NCBI GenBank assembly: GCA_047639315.1
Contig: JBLINQ010000006.1
Coordinates: 1 to 64,000 of the forward strand
DNA from: S139-23 sp047639315
GTDB taxonomy: Bacteria; Planctomycetota; GCA-002687715; DRQF01
Length of the DNA: 64,000 nucleotides
Direction of reading: 5' to 3'
This document shows positions 18,914 through 28,018 of this stretch, piece after piece. Positions within the stretch are counted from its first letter, which is position 1; the number at the start of each line of letters is the position of its first letter. The notes beneath the pieces were generated by a model. The model saw nothing but the letters and a program-made list of their open reading frames with translations, was not told the DNA's origin and ran no database searches. A program made the position numbers and the translations under genes.

Positions 18914-21900
18914 CTACGAGTCCAACTCCACAGCAATGGTAACTTCGCTCGAACCTAAGGTTTGAGTTGATTTCCATGCTCCCTTAGGGGAATCAGAAAA
19001 CTCGATATTTGTCGCCAGGACTTGATCCTTGATGTAATTCTGCCACGTTCCGATCGCCGCTTTATTCTCGTCTCCGAGAGCAAACTGGAGCTTGATCTTT
19101 TGTGACACATGGAAATCTGCGTCACGACGCATCATCTGAACGTGGCGGACGAGATCGCGTGCCAAGCCTTCGGATTCTAATTCCGGAGTCATCGTTGTGT
19201 CGAGGCAAACAAGCATGTCGTTGGAAGGTAGAGCTTCAATTTCAAACTGCTCAAGCCCTTCCTTGGGCTCTAACTTCAAATCAAATTCGCCAATCTCAAG
19301 AATATATCCACCGGCCGAGATACGGCCATCGTCCATTTGCTCCCAGTTCCCAGAACGGGTGGCAGCGAGAACGTCTTTCATGTTCTTGCCAAGCTTTGGT
19401 CCGATGGTACGAGCGTCGACGTTCAACCTGAAATTGCCCATAGACTCGAGCGCGCCAGACACTTCGACACTCTTCACATTGACTTCTTCAGTGATCAGAT
19501 CGAGGAATGGCGTGAGTCCTTCAGCGGCCTCGCCAGCAATGACAAGTCGAGATAGTGGGAGACGGGTTCTGATCCGCACGCTACTTCGGATACTCAATCC
19601 TGTTGAGCAGATATCGCGGACCCGGTCCATCCGACCGACCAATTCATCGTCTTGCGGGAATTCGTTCACGTCAGGCCAATCACTAAGGTGAACACTCTTC
19701 TCGCCAGTCAGGCCACAATAAACCTCTTCGGTGATATGCGGCAAGAATGGCGCAGCAACTTGGCATAAAGTTGTCAGCACAGTGTAGAGCGTGTCGTAAG
19801 CGTCTTGCTTGTCAGACGATTCTTCGTCACTCCAAAACCGGCTCCGGCTACGACGGATATACCAGTTATTTAGCGCGTCCAAGAACCTTCGAAGGACGGT
19901 GCAGCTCTCGGCGATGTCATAAGCGTTCATCGCGGTTTCGACTTCAAGAACCATTTCCCTGGTCTTCGACAAGATATAGCGATCTAACTGCCCAGTCTGA
20001 TCGAACCGACGCTTCGCCTTGATGCCGTCGGAGTTCGCGTAGAGAGTGAAGAAGTAATACGCATTCCAGATTGGATTGATCACCAATCGAACCACGTCTC
20101 CGATCCCCTTCCCATCCCGATCAATCGCCAGGTCACCACCACGAAGAATCGGGGAAGACACCAGGAACCACCTAAGGGCGTCAGCGCCAATTTCGGCAAA
20201 GACGGTCTCAGGGTCTGGATAGTTGCGCAGACGCTTTGAGAGTTTCTTCCCTTCGCTATCAACCACGACCCCGTGGCAGACGCAATTCTTGAATGGTGGG
20301 CGATCGAACAAGGCCGTCGACAAGACCATCATGGTGTAGAACCAACCACGCGTTTGAGCGACGTACTCCACGATGAAATCAGATGGAAAGTGGTTCTCAA
20401 ACCAGTCCTTGTTCTCGAATGGATAGTGCACTTGAGCATAGGGCATGGAGCCCGACTCAAACCAACAATCCAAAACTTCAGGGACACGCCGCATCATACT
20501 CTTGCCACTCGGGTCGTCCGGATTAGGGCGAACCAGTTCGTCGATAAATGGACGATGCAAATTCGTAGGGCGAACTCCAAAGTCTTTCTCAAGCTCATCT
20601 AAGCTGCCGTAGACGTCGATGCGCGGAAATTCTGGATCATCACTCTTCCATACCGGCAGTGGAGCTCCCCAGAAACGATTGCGACTGATCGACCAATCTC
20701 GTGCTCCTTCGAGCCATTTGCCGAACTGACCGTCACGGATGTGCTCGGGCATCCAGTTGATCTCTTGATTGAGCTCAACCATACGATCGCGGAAGTCAGT
20801 CACTTTGACGTACCACGAGCTCAGAGCCTTGTAGATCAGAGGCTCATCAGTCCGCCAACAATGAGGATAGTTATGATCGTAGGTCTCCTGACGTATGACC
20901 TTCCCTTCCTCTTTCAAGCGCTTGATGATTGGCTTGTTGGCATCAAAGACCAGTTGCCCTTCGAAGTCTTTGACTTCGCTGGTGAAACGCCCTCGGTCAT
21001 CGACGGGGCAGACAATTCCGATGCCGTTCTCTTGGCAAACAATCTGATCGTCTTCACCGAACCCCGGTGCCATGTGGACGACGCCAGTTCCTTCTTCGGT
21101 GTCGACGAATGCGCCCGGGACAATTCTGAATGCGTTTTCGGCAACTTCATGATCAACGAAGTAGTCAAACATCGGGAGATATTTTCGGCCGACAAGCTCA
21201 TGGCCCTTCATGGTGCCGACTTGAATGGCACCGTTTAATTCAGGCTCGTACTTACCAATGGCAGCTTCAGCAAGGAGAAAGCGCGCGCCATCTTTTTCTA
21301 AGATCGCGTAGTCGATCTCCGGCCCGACGCAGATCGCTAAGTTGCTTGGCAAAGTCCATGGCGTCGTCGTCCAAACAAGAATACGCAACGGCAAGTCTTC
21401 ACCGGCGACAGGTACTAATTCGAAAGCAACCGTAAGTGCCGGGTCTTGGCGTGACCGATAGCTGTTGTCCATCCGCGTTTCGAAATTGGACACCGGCGAT
21501 TCTGCAGCCCACGAATATGGCATGACCCGATGGCCTTCGTAAACCAACCCTTTGTCCCAGAGTTGCTTGAAGGCCCACATGACACTTTCCATGTAGGTGA
21601 GGTCCATGGTCTTGTAGTCAGAAGAGAAGTCGACCCAACGCCCCTGGCGCTCGACGTAGTTCTCCCAGTCCTCGGTATACTTGAGAACTGACTTTTCGCA
21701 GTGGGCATTGAATTTCTCAATACCGTAGTCTGTAATCGCTTGACGACCGGCTATGCCGAGTTCTTTTTCCGACGCCATCTCGGCCGGCAATCCATGGCAA
21801 TCCCAACCAAAGCGTCGTTCAACGCGCCGTCCCAACATCGTCTGGTAGCGAGGAACAATGTCCTTCACGTAACCAGTTAAGAGGTGACCGTAATGTGGTA

Positions 21901-22096
21901 ATCCATTGGCAAAGGGAGGACCATCGTAAAAGACATATTCGTTGCCCCCATTCTCACCGCGCTCGCGTTGATCGATCGACTCTTGAAACGTCGACTCTTC
22001 GCGCCAACGCTTGAGAATCTTCTCTTCGATCGCAGGAAAACTCGGCTTCGGTTCGACGTCGGGATACGGCTTAGTTTTCGGGTCGGGGGTCGACAT
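18914..22096 (-). CDS. ileS: isoleucyl-tRNA synthetase, type 2 (IleS2-like)
   Basis: 1060 residues, the usual length of eukaryote-like IleRS. The HIGH motif appears as GLPHYGHLLTGY and the KMSKS loop as KKLSKRLRNYPDP, which is the IleS2 form rather than the KMSKSLGN of type 1. The editing domain lies between them (GTGVVHMAPGFGEDDQ). The anticodon-binding domain and a C-terminal domain follow from about residue 690. It charges tRNA-Ile in the cytoplasm. IleS2 enzymes are often naturally less sensitive to mupirocin; sensitivity here is untested. No T-box-like leader is evident in the short spacer upstream. Confidence 0.97.
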   Translation of the reverse strand: MSTPDPKTKPYPDVEPKPSFPAIEEKILKRWREESTFQESIDQRERGENGGNEYVFYDGPPFANGLPHYGHLLTGYVKDIVPRYQTMLGRRVERRFGWDCHGLPAEMASEKELGIAGRQAITDYGIEKFNAHCEKSVLKYTEDWENYVERQGRWVDFSSDYKTMDLTYMESVMWAFKQLWDKGLVYEGHRVMPYSWAAESPVSNFETRMDNSYRSRQDPALTVAFELVPVAGEDLPLRILVWTTTPWTLPSNLAICVGPEIDYAILEKDGARFLLAEAAIGKYEPELNGAIQVGTMKGHELVGRKYLPMFDYFVDHEVAENAFRIVPGAFVDTEEGTGVVHMAPGFGEDDQIVCQENGIGIVCPVDDRGRFTSEVKDFEGQLVFDANKPIIKRLKEEGKVIRQETYDHNYPHCWRTDEPLIYKALSSWYVKVTDFRDRMVELNQEINWMPEHIRDGQFGKWLEGARDWSISRNRFWGAPLPVWKSDDPEFPRIDVYGSLDELEKDFGVRPTNLHRPFIDELVRPNPDDPSGKSMMRRVPEVLDCWFESGSMPYAQVHYPFENKDWFENHFPSDFIVEYVAQTRGWFYTMMVLSTALFDRPPFKNCVCHGVVVDSEGKKLSKRLRNYPDPETVFAEIGADALRWFLVSSPILRGGDLAIDRDGKGIGDVVRLVINPIWNAYYFFTLYANSDGIKAKRRFDQTGQLDRYILSKTREMVLEVETAMNAYDIAESCTVLRRFLDALNNWYIRRSRSRFWSDEESSDKQDAYDTLYTVLTTLCQVAAPFLPHITEEVYCGLTGEKSVHLSDWPDVNEFPQDDELVGRMDRVRDICSTGLSIRSSVRIRTRLPLSRLVIAGEAAEGLTPFLDLITEEVNVKSVEVSGALESMGNFRLNVDARTIGPKLGKNMKDVLAATRSGNWEQMDDGRISAGGYILEIGEFDLKLEPKEGLEQFEIEALPSNDMLVCLDTTMTPELESEGLARDLVRHVQMMRRDADFHVSQKIKLQFALGDENKAAIGTWQNYIKDQVLATNIEFSDSPKGAWKSTQTLGSSEVTIAVELDS

Positions 22097-22541
22097 GGAA
22101 TATCTTCTCTCTGGTCCTGAGTGGCCCGAATCGAGCGCCTCAAAATGATCGCTTCTGCTTCATTGTCACGCCTGCCTCTCAAAACCAATTGGTCCGAGAA
22201 AAGCGAGAATGACAGTGTACAAACACCGTCAAGATAGGAAGTTGTGGCCCTGTCCTCAATGAGCCTCAGGTCGAATGTGATTCCGAGGACTTTCCCCCAT
22301 CATTGTCCGCTGCTCCTCTATGACATCCGCCCAATGCCATATGGCCTCTTTAATCCGGCCTCTGGAGAGACGCTCTGGCTGAATCCGCTGTAAGCCTTCG
22401 ATCACGTGTCGCTTCAAGTAGGTCCCACAATCGATTTTTTTCGACAATTCACCAAAACAGTTGTTCCCGAAACTCCAAGCCAACCCATCCCTTGATGTAT
22501 GAGGACGTTTGAGCCTCGTCATTATCTCTTGGGGACTCCAC
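22097..22541. other. spacer between ileS and the secreted paralogues
   Basis: Apart from the paralogue relict at 22310-22393, no gene or RNA is seen here. The region must hold the ileS promoter (minus) and the promoter of the first secreted paralogue (plus). A minus-strand frame at 22256-22594 overlaps the relict and the real gene and was not accepted. Confidence 0.4.
22310..22393 (+). pseudogene. relict of a third secreted paralogue (C-terminal fragment)
   Basis: In this frame the sequence reads LLLYDIRPMPYG, then LFNPASGETLWLNPL, then stop. The two intact downstream paralogues read LLLYDTCPILGG and LFVPASGETLWVNPLSP at the same place. The relict stops where they continue for about 50 more residues. 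Similarity continues weakly upstream in another frame (PPSLS beside PPATL), so a frameshift is likely. It is 149 bases before the start of the first intact copy, which suggests an ancestral tandem array of at least three. Confidence 0.75.
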
Positions 22542-23780
22542 ATGAAACACCTCACCATACTTGCCTTGGCACTCACCTTGGCCCTTTCCGCCAACCTTAG
22601 CGCCCAGGTCGTTTACGTCCTTGACAGCGGACTTCCTGGCGGCGCTGGCGAGGTTTATTTGCCCAGCCCAGCCTATCCAACAGGCGGCACAGGCCCCTTC
22701 GGAGGGATTCCGCTGCAATTGAGTGGCCTCCTGGCTCCCACCCCTTTTGGTGGCATGACCATCGACCAAACCACGGGATCGGTCTATGCAACGGATGGAG
22801 CCGTTATTACGGTTGATGCAAACCCGCTCTACCTGCCGTTCGGAGCGCTCCCACCTTTCTTTCCGCCTGCACCCGCTCCTCCTTTGCTCTTTGGAACGCC
22901 CATCAACGGCATAGCCATAGATTCCATTGCCGGCATCCTATGGATGACAGATGGCTTTAGCATCGGTGGTTTCGCACCGGGGCCACCCTATCTCCCAGTC
23001 GCTCCTGTAGTCCCTTTGGCATTCTTTCTGCCTGGCCCACTCACCGGGCTTAGCTGGGACACGTCAACCGGCACTCTGTGGGGCTGTGAGGCTGGAGGCG
23101 GCATCTACAACTTCACAGTCGCCGGTGTTGGGGTAGGACCACAACCAGTTGCCGTTGTGCCAATCCCTGGCCCTTTTCCTTTGTCTGGCTTAGCCGTCAA
23201 CGGCACCAATGGCGCTGGGTCGATCGGAGCGCCATTCTGCTCATTCCAATTACCTGGCTATCACATCTGCGTCACCGACGGCCCTGCGATCTATGACGCT
23301 CTTGCCCCTGCAGCACCAATCTTGGCTAACCCAATCTTTTCTGGCGCCCCAGTTCGAGGCCTCGCATTCAGCAATGACTTCCAGATCCTAAAGGGTGGAG
23401 TTGGCTGCCCATCGACGGGCACCTTCCCATTTGGCGGTTGGGCCAAGGCGACCCACACCGGCCCAGCTGGTGCCAATGCCATCTCGATGGTTGGTGGCCC
23501 GCCCGCGACTCTGACTCTCTTGCTCTACGATACTTGCCCGATTTTGGGTGGGCTCTTCGTCCCTGCTTCTGGGGAGACTCTCTGGGTGAATCCCCTGTCC
23601 CCAACCTTCGCCTTTGCCCCGCTGTTCACAGACGCTGTCGGCTCGATCTCCGCCCCCGTCAGCTTCGCCCCAGCGGTCTCCGGAATCACTCTCTGCATGC
23701 AATTCGCTGTATTTGACCCTCTGGCACCCCTCGGCTACTGCCTGTCGGATGCCTTCCAGTTCACCAGCGGCCTCCAGTAA
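22542..23780 (+). CDS. secreted propeller-like protein with planctomycete C-terminal module, copy A
   Basis: 412 residues from the ATG at 22542, where a signal peptide begins (MKHLTILALALTLALSANLSAQ); the frame open from 22509 was rejected. The central part carries repeated segments such as GGMTIDQTTGSVYATDG and GIAIDSIAGILWMTDGFSIGGF, which look like propeller blades. The last ~120 residues form a module (ATHTGPAGANAISMVGG, LFVPASGETLWVNPLSPTF, MQFAVFDPLAPLGYCLSDAF) shared with copy B and, more loosely, with the cytochrome peroxidase at 46.1 kb. It is probably an extracellular or cell-surface protein; function unknown. Confidence 0.75.
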   Translation: MKHLTILALALTLALSANLSAQVVYVLDSGLPGGAGEVYLPSPAYPTGGTGPFGGIPLQLSGLLAPTPFGGMTIDQTTGSVYATDGAVITVDANPLYLPFGALPPFFPPAPAPPLLFGTPINGIAIDSIAGILWMTDGFSIGGFAPGPPYLPVAPVVPLAFFLPGPLTGLSWDTSTGTLWGCEAGGGIYNFTVAGVGVGPQPVAVVPIPGPFPLSGLAVNGTNGAGSIGAPFCSFQLPGYHICVTDGPAIYDALAPAAPILANPIFSGAPVRGLAFSNDFQILKGGVGCPSTGTFPFGGWAKATHTGPAGANAISMVGGPPATLTLLLYDTCPILGGLFVPASGETLWVNPLSPTFAFAPLFTDAVGSISAPVSFAPAVSGITLCMQFAVFDPLAPLGYCLSDAFQFTSGLQ

Positions 23781-23796
23781 AGCCTAAGTTCCCGCC

Positions 23797-23833
23797 ATTG
23801 AGGTTCGTTGAGAAGCGAACCTCAATTTTTTTT
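23797..23833 (+). terminator. rho-independent terminator after copy A
   Basis: A perfect 11-bp stem (ATTGAGGTTCG at 23797-23807 with its complement at 23816-23826), an 8-base loop and a T-run at 23826-23833. It separates the transcripts of the two paralogues. Confidence 0.92.
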
Positions 23834-23915
23834 GAGAATTCTGTTCCGGCCTGAGAATCCCAACTCATCCCTCAGTAGAAGAAACCTCATTCGCTCAAAC
23901 ACTGGAGAATACAGA

Positions 23916-25154
23916 ATGAAACGGATTACCCTCGCATCACTTTGCCTCTTGGCATTTGCAATGATGCTTCCTGCTCAGGTGGTACACGTCTTAGAAAGCG
24001 GAACCCCGGGTATCGCCAATGATGTTAACTTGCCGTCGCAATTGGACCCGGTCGGGGGCGGGACGCTATTCGGAGCCGAACCACTTCCAGGCAGTGGCGC
24101 TTTGTTTCCTGGCCCACTCTCAGGTGGCATGACCATCGACCAAGTCACAAGCACGATCTACGCATCTGACGGCTTTACGATCACAACAGATATTAATCCT
24201 CGATACTTCCCATTCGTCGCCGTCGTCCCATTCCCTGGACCTCCGGCTCCAGCTCCAGCGATCGTGACGGGTGGTCCTATTACTGGCATGGCCATAGATA
24301 CAGTCGCCGGCATCCTATGGATGACCGACGGATTTGGCCTGGCCGGATTTGCTCCGGTGGCACCCTATCCCATGATCGTGCCGCCAGTCCCATTGCCGTT
24401 TGTGGCGCCCTTTACCGGCGGTCTCTCAGGCCTTGATTGGGAGCCTTCATCAGGCACATTCTGGGCTTGTGATCCAACTGGCGGGATCTATCACTTCTTT
24501 CTTGGTGGCGCTCCAATCGGACCTCAACCAGTCACATTTGTTCCGGCAGCGGGACCACTGGGCGGGTTGGCCGTCAATCGCGCCAATGGTGCTGGCTCCA
24601 TCGGCATTCCATTCTGCTCAACCCAAGCACCAGGGTTTCATATCAACGTCACCGACGGATTCATGATTTACGATGCCTTGGCGCCAGGTTCATTCATCCC
24701 CAACCCAGCTTCTTCGGGAACACCAGCTCGCGGCCTCGGCTATAGCGCAGATTTCCAGGTCGCCTTTGGCGCCGTCGGCTGTCCGACAACCGGAGCTTTC
24801 CCATTCGCCGGCATGATGAAAGCAACACACACGGGTCCTGGTGGCGCCAATGCCATCAAGTTGGTCGGTGGGTCACCTTCAACTCTGTCTCTTTTGCTCT
24901 ATGATATTTGCCCAGTTCCTGGTGGATTGTTCATCCCAGCATCGGGTGAGACCCTCTACATTAATCCATTGTCGCCAACATTCGCGTTCGCCCCCTTCGT
25001 TTCCGATGCAGCCGGAAGCGTGACGGTTCCAGTCAGCTATTCATTCGCTGCCACTGGCATCACATTCACCCTTCAATGGGCAATTTTTGATGCCTTGGCA
25101 CCCCTGGGCTATTGCCTGTCTGACGCATTTCAGTTCATCTCGGGTCTGCCCTAG
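23916..25154 (+). CDS. secreted propeller-like protein with planctomycete C-terminal module, copy B
   Basis: 412 residues, the same length as copy A, from the ATG at 23916 with GGAG ten bases upstream. The signal peptide is MKRITLASLCLLAFAMMLPAQ. Blade-like segments (GGMTIDQVTSTIYASDGF, GMAIDTVAGILWMTDGFGLAGF) and the end module (SGETLYINPLSPTFAFAPF, LQWAIFDALAPLGYCLSDAF) align with copy A throughout, so this is a tandem duplicate. Each copy has its own terminator, so they are probably separate transcription units that can be expressed independently. Confidence 0.78.
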   Translation: MKRITLASLCLLAFAMMLPAQVVHVLESGTPGIANDVNLPSQLDPVGGGTLFGAEPLPGSGALFPGPLSGGMTIDQVTSTIYASDGFTITTDINPRYFPFVAVVPFPGPPAPAPAIVTGGPITGMAIDTVAGILWMTDGFGLAGFAPVAPYPMIVPPVPLPFVAPFTGGLSGLDWEPSSGTFWACDPTGGIYHFFLGGAPIGPQPVTFVPAAGPLGGLAVNRANGAGSIGIPFCSTQAPGFHINVTDGFMIYDALAPGSFIPNPASSGTPARGLGYSADFQVAFGAVGCPTTGAFPFAGMMKATHTGPGGANAIKLVGGSPSTLSLLLYDICPVPGGLFIPASGETLYINPLSPTFAFAPFVSDAAGSVTVPVSYSFAATGITFTLQWAIFDALAPLGYCLSDAFQFISGLP

Positions 25155-25171
25155 TGGCTAACGGGCAGCAC

Positions 25172-25210
25172 GCAGGCCCCTACCTTTTGGGTAGGGGCCT
25201 GCATTTTTTT
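25172..25210 (+). terminator. rho-independent terminator after copy B
   Basis: A perfect 13-bp stem (GCAGGCCCCTACC at 25172-25184, complement at 25190-25202), a TTTTG loop and a seven-T tract at 25204-25210. Confidence 0.93.
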
Positions 25211-25250
25211 GCCGCTATCGATCGTTCCGCTTGGGGTAAGCGGCAGGAGT

Positions 25251-26105
25251 CTACTTCCCGAGGAGATCGCTTAGGCCTTTCTTTAGGCCGTCGCCGAGCT
25301 TCTCAACTTCCTTGCCAATCGGAGTGTTGAGGTCTTTCTCAAGCAGACTATTGAAGTCTTTCTCAAAGCCACCCGAAAGCCGACCGGACAGCTCCTGAAG
25401 ATTTGGGAGTTGCTTAAGAGCTCCAGTAAAGCCCTTGCCGATCGCGCCCGGCAACTGACCCGCACCATCCCCAATCTGAACAAAAACCGCACTCATGACT
25501 TGGCTGGCAACATCAGACAAGAGCGCGCCCTTCCCTGATTCGGACCCCACGTCCTTCAGACGAATCTCAGGAATCTTGAGCGTCACAGGAGGTGCTAATG
25601 CGCCAAGGATATTTCCAGTTGGCAGCATCTGGGCCGTGACAATCGTATCTGACACAATGATCTCGCGAACGATAAATCGTTTCTGCCCATCATCACTCTC
25701 ACTCGGCGACTCGCCCTTGCTCAGGGCTTCAAGAATCTTCTCATAGTTGCCCTTCATTCCACTCTGCTCCAAATTGACTCGGATCCCCGTCAATTCGAGT
25801 TTGGGAATTTCGACAACGTCATCCATCAAGGTTGTGCCACTGACCGCAACAAACCCTCGCCCCATTCCGAAGAATGGTTTGTCTGAGTACCCCTCGGGGT
25901 TTTCGATTTTGAAGCCGCTCAATTCGCAATTCGAATCGAAGAGCGAAATATTGATGTCATCGAGAGTCGTAGCGACCCCGAGACGCTCCGTCATGATGGT
26001 CTCGATCCCGGCTTTGGCACCGGAGTCGAGCATCTGAATGGCGACGACGACAAGGACGGTCAAAAGAACTAAGACGCCCACCACAATTTTGAATAGTGTC
26101 TTCAT
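25251..26105 (-). CDS. AsmA-like membrane-anchored protein
   Basis: 284 residues from the ATG at 26105; the longer frame to 26144 has no ribosome site. An N-terminal helix (TLFKIVVGVLVLLTVLVVVAIQML) anchors it. Next come GIETIMTERLGVATTLDDINISLFDSNCELSGFKIENPEGY and LTGIRVNLEQSG, the repeated beta pattern of AsmA/TamB-like proteins. These sit in the periplasm and affect outer-membrane lipid or protein assembly. It is short for the family. The C-terminal third turns helical (GKGFTGALKQLPNLQELSG, then KLGDGLKKGLSDLLGK). Function is inferred only from this resemblance. Confidence 0.6.
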   Translation of the reverse strand: MKTLFKIVVGVLVLLTVLVVVAIQMLDSGAKAGIETIMTERLGVATTLDDINISLFDSNCELSGFKIENPEGYSDKPFFGMGRGFVAVSGTTLMDDVVEIPKLELTGIRVNLEQSGMKGNYEKILEALSKGESPSESDDGQKRFIVREIIVSDTIVTAQMLPTGNILGALAPPVTLKIPEIRLKDVGSESGKGALLSDVASQVMSAVFVQIGDGAGQLPGAIGKGFTGALKQLPNLQELSGRLSGGFEKDFNSLLEKDLNTPIGKEVEKLGDGLKKGLSDLLGK

Positions 26106-26293
26106 TTGTTTTCTCTGCCAATAATTTCGACTTATTTGCATCACGCGACGATGATCAACTTAGGTTTCCCAGGTCCTTGGCCCAAGCTGATTGACCGCCT
26201 CACCTCAGAGTAGTAAGTTTCGATAGTTAACGCCACGAGAAGAGAAGGCCATATTGCTGGTGCCATGAGCACCACGAGAATGGAGAAATACCA

Positions 26294-26836
26294 ATGAAAA
26301 TCGCTGTCGCCCTGATCCTTGCGTGTTCTATGACCATGATTGCCTGCGAATCGTCTAATTCCACTTCCGAGGAGAAGGCAAGTTCGTTTTCAGACGATGT
26401 CAGCCTCGCCACCGCTCGATTTAAATCTCGCGCCCCGGTTACCGAGAAATTCTTCGCGGATTCGTACGCCTATGCGATTTTCCCAAATGTCGGCAAAGGT
26501 GCCATCGGCTTAGGTGCAGCCCACGGAAGTGGTCACGTCATTCGGGATGGCGCCCACATCGCGAATGCCGAATTGAGCCAAGTGAGCATAGGTTTGTCCC
26601 TGGGCGGGCAAGAATTCTCCGAGATCGTCTTTTTCAAGGACGAGCATTCATTCGTCAGCTTCAAAAGAAGTAAGTTGGAATTTGGCGCCCAAGCCTCCGC
26701 AGTCGCAGTCAAGGCCGGCGTCTCCACAGATGCCGACTATGAGAACGGTGTCGCTGTTTTCACCATGACAAAAGGTGGAGCCATGGTCGATGCCTCGATC
26801 GGTGGTCAAGAGTTCAAATACGAGCCCATTAACTAG
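26294..26836 (+). CDS. SYLF/Ysc84-domain lipoprotein
   Basis: 180 residues. A lipoprotein signal ends in MIAC (Cys 18). The rest is a SYLF domain: FFADSYAYAIFPNVGKGAIGLGAAHGSGHV (about 54-83), then SIGLSLGGQEFSEIVFF, and finally AVFTMTKGGAMVDASIGGQEFKY. SYLF domains bind phosphoinositides in eukaryotes; bacterial lipoprotein versions are common but poorly characterised, probably membrane-associated on the periplasmic side. GGAG lies upstream of the ATG. It is convergent with the dead sensor kinase. Confidence 0.88.
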   Translation: MKIAVALILACSMTMIACESSNSTSEEKASSFSDDVSLATARFKSRAPVTEKFFADSYAYAIFPNVGKGAIGLGAAHGSGHVIRDGAHIANAELSQVSIGLSLGGQEFSEIVFFKDEHSFVSFKRSKLEFGAQASAVAVKAGVSTDADYENGVAVFTMTKGGAMVDASIGGQEFKYEPIN

Positions 26837-26868
26837 ATCGAACAACCATAGAGAAGAGATTCGGATGC

Positions 26869-26904
26869 AGGCGGAGTGAACCACAATTCACTCCGCCTCA
26901 TTTT
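26869..26904. terminator. terminator between SYLF lipoprotein and dead sensor kinase
   Basis: A perfect 12-bp stem (AGGCGGAGTGAA at 26869-26880, complement at 26887-26898) with a CCACAA loop, followed by ATTTTG on the plus strand. Confidence 0.85.
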
Positions 26905-26916
26905 GTGTGAGGGCAA

Positions 26917-27891
26917 TCACACCGTCATTTTAAGATCGCTTGAGCGAATAGGGAAACGGATCAGGAAATGTGCCCCACGTCCCAGTTCGGAATGCACTTC
27001 AATCTTCGCCCGTAAGGACTTGAGAATGCCATGCACCGTCGCCAAGCCAAGTCCCGCCTCTTGCCCAACTTCTTTGGTGGTGAAAAAGGGCTCAAAAGCA
27101 TGACCTTTGAATTCATCCGGAAGGCCATGGCCGGTATCGGAGACCTCCAGCAAGATATACCCGCCGTCGGAGACGTCCCCGTAGTCTACCTTGACCCTCA
27201 CTCTGAGAATGCCGGCGGTTCCCAAGGCGTCTTTGGCGTTGATCGCGAGATTGAGTACCACTTGGTCAAGTGGAGTTTCGTCGGCAATTTGGCTGTTAGA
27301 TAGCAGCTTGAAGGAATGCAGCGAATCGGAATCACGAATGAGGCAATCTTCCATGCCGTTCTGAAATCGAAAAACACCGTTGAGAATCCCAGTCAATTCG
27401 ACTTCCACGACCAAGGGCAGGTAACAGGCAAAGCCCTTTTGTCTCTGAAAGAGATAGAGAGCATCGGTCACCCGCGGCCGCATGTCCTCGATCGTAAGTT
27501 TGACCAATGGCCCGGACGTCGGGTGCATTCTTAGATCACGATCGAGTAAATCCCCATTCCCTTTCAGCGGAACGGGGACACGAAGAACGCCCGTAGCACC
27601 AACCCAATTGACGGCCTGGAATCCTGAAAAACAAGATTGGAGTCCTGTCGACAAGCGCCGAAAAGTCGAACGATCTGGATCCGCTTGGCTAAGCTAATGG
27701 TCGCTCAATTCCATAAGGACCGGAATCTTGAATTGCAAGAAATCCTCGAGGCGATTCAAAACATGCTGGGATACGGCAGCCAGTTCCTTTTCTTGCGCTT
27801 GCCGATCATGCAATCGGCCTGTGGACCAAGAAGAAAAGAAAACCCCGCAGAGGAAGACGAAAACCAGAATCGAAAAAAGTCGTATTTCCAA
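26917..27891 (-). pseudogene. decayed sensor histidine kinase (in-frame amber, no phosphorylation domain)
   Basis: From a TTG at 27891 the frame gives a membrane helix (IRLFSILVFVFLCGVFF) and a coiled stretch. It then hits TAG at 27694-27696 and continues in the same frame to 26917. Beyond the stop it reads like an extracytoplasmic sensor (GFQAVNWVGATGVLRV, FQRQKGFACYLPLVV, LTGILNGVFRF). It then passes almost directly into the ATPase domain (VVLNLAINAKDALG, VSDTGHGLPDEF, FEPFFTTKEVGQEAGLGLATV). The second membrane helix and the whole dimerisation/His-phosphorylation region expected between them are missing. Nonsense plus deletion make a working kinase unlikely. Confidence 0.85.
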
Positions 27892-27974
27892 TCGATTTCC
27901 CTTCTTGATGACGACTTAGAAAAAAATCCTGGGCGTGAAAGATTGCACGCTCAGGACGGATAAAATGAACAATT

Positions 27975-28009
27975 AAAAAAGGCAGATGCGAGAGATCTGT
28001 GCACCTGCC
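27975..28009 (-). terminator. rho-independent terminator of the M28 peptidase gene
   Basis: On the minus strand a 9-bp stem with one G-U pair (bases 28001-28009 with 27981-27989), an 11-base loop, then six T at 27975-27980. It lies 10 bases beyond the M28 stop codon. Confidence 0.75.
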
Positions 28010-28018
28010 CTTATTCAG

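Noticed and set aside
22256..22594. 112-codon minus-strand frame
   Set aside because: It runs antisense to the paralogue relict and to the signal peptide of the real gene.
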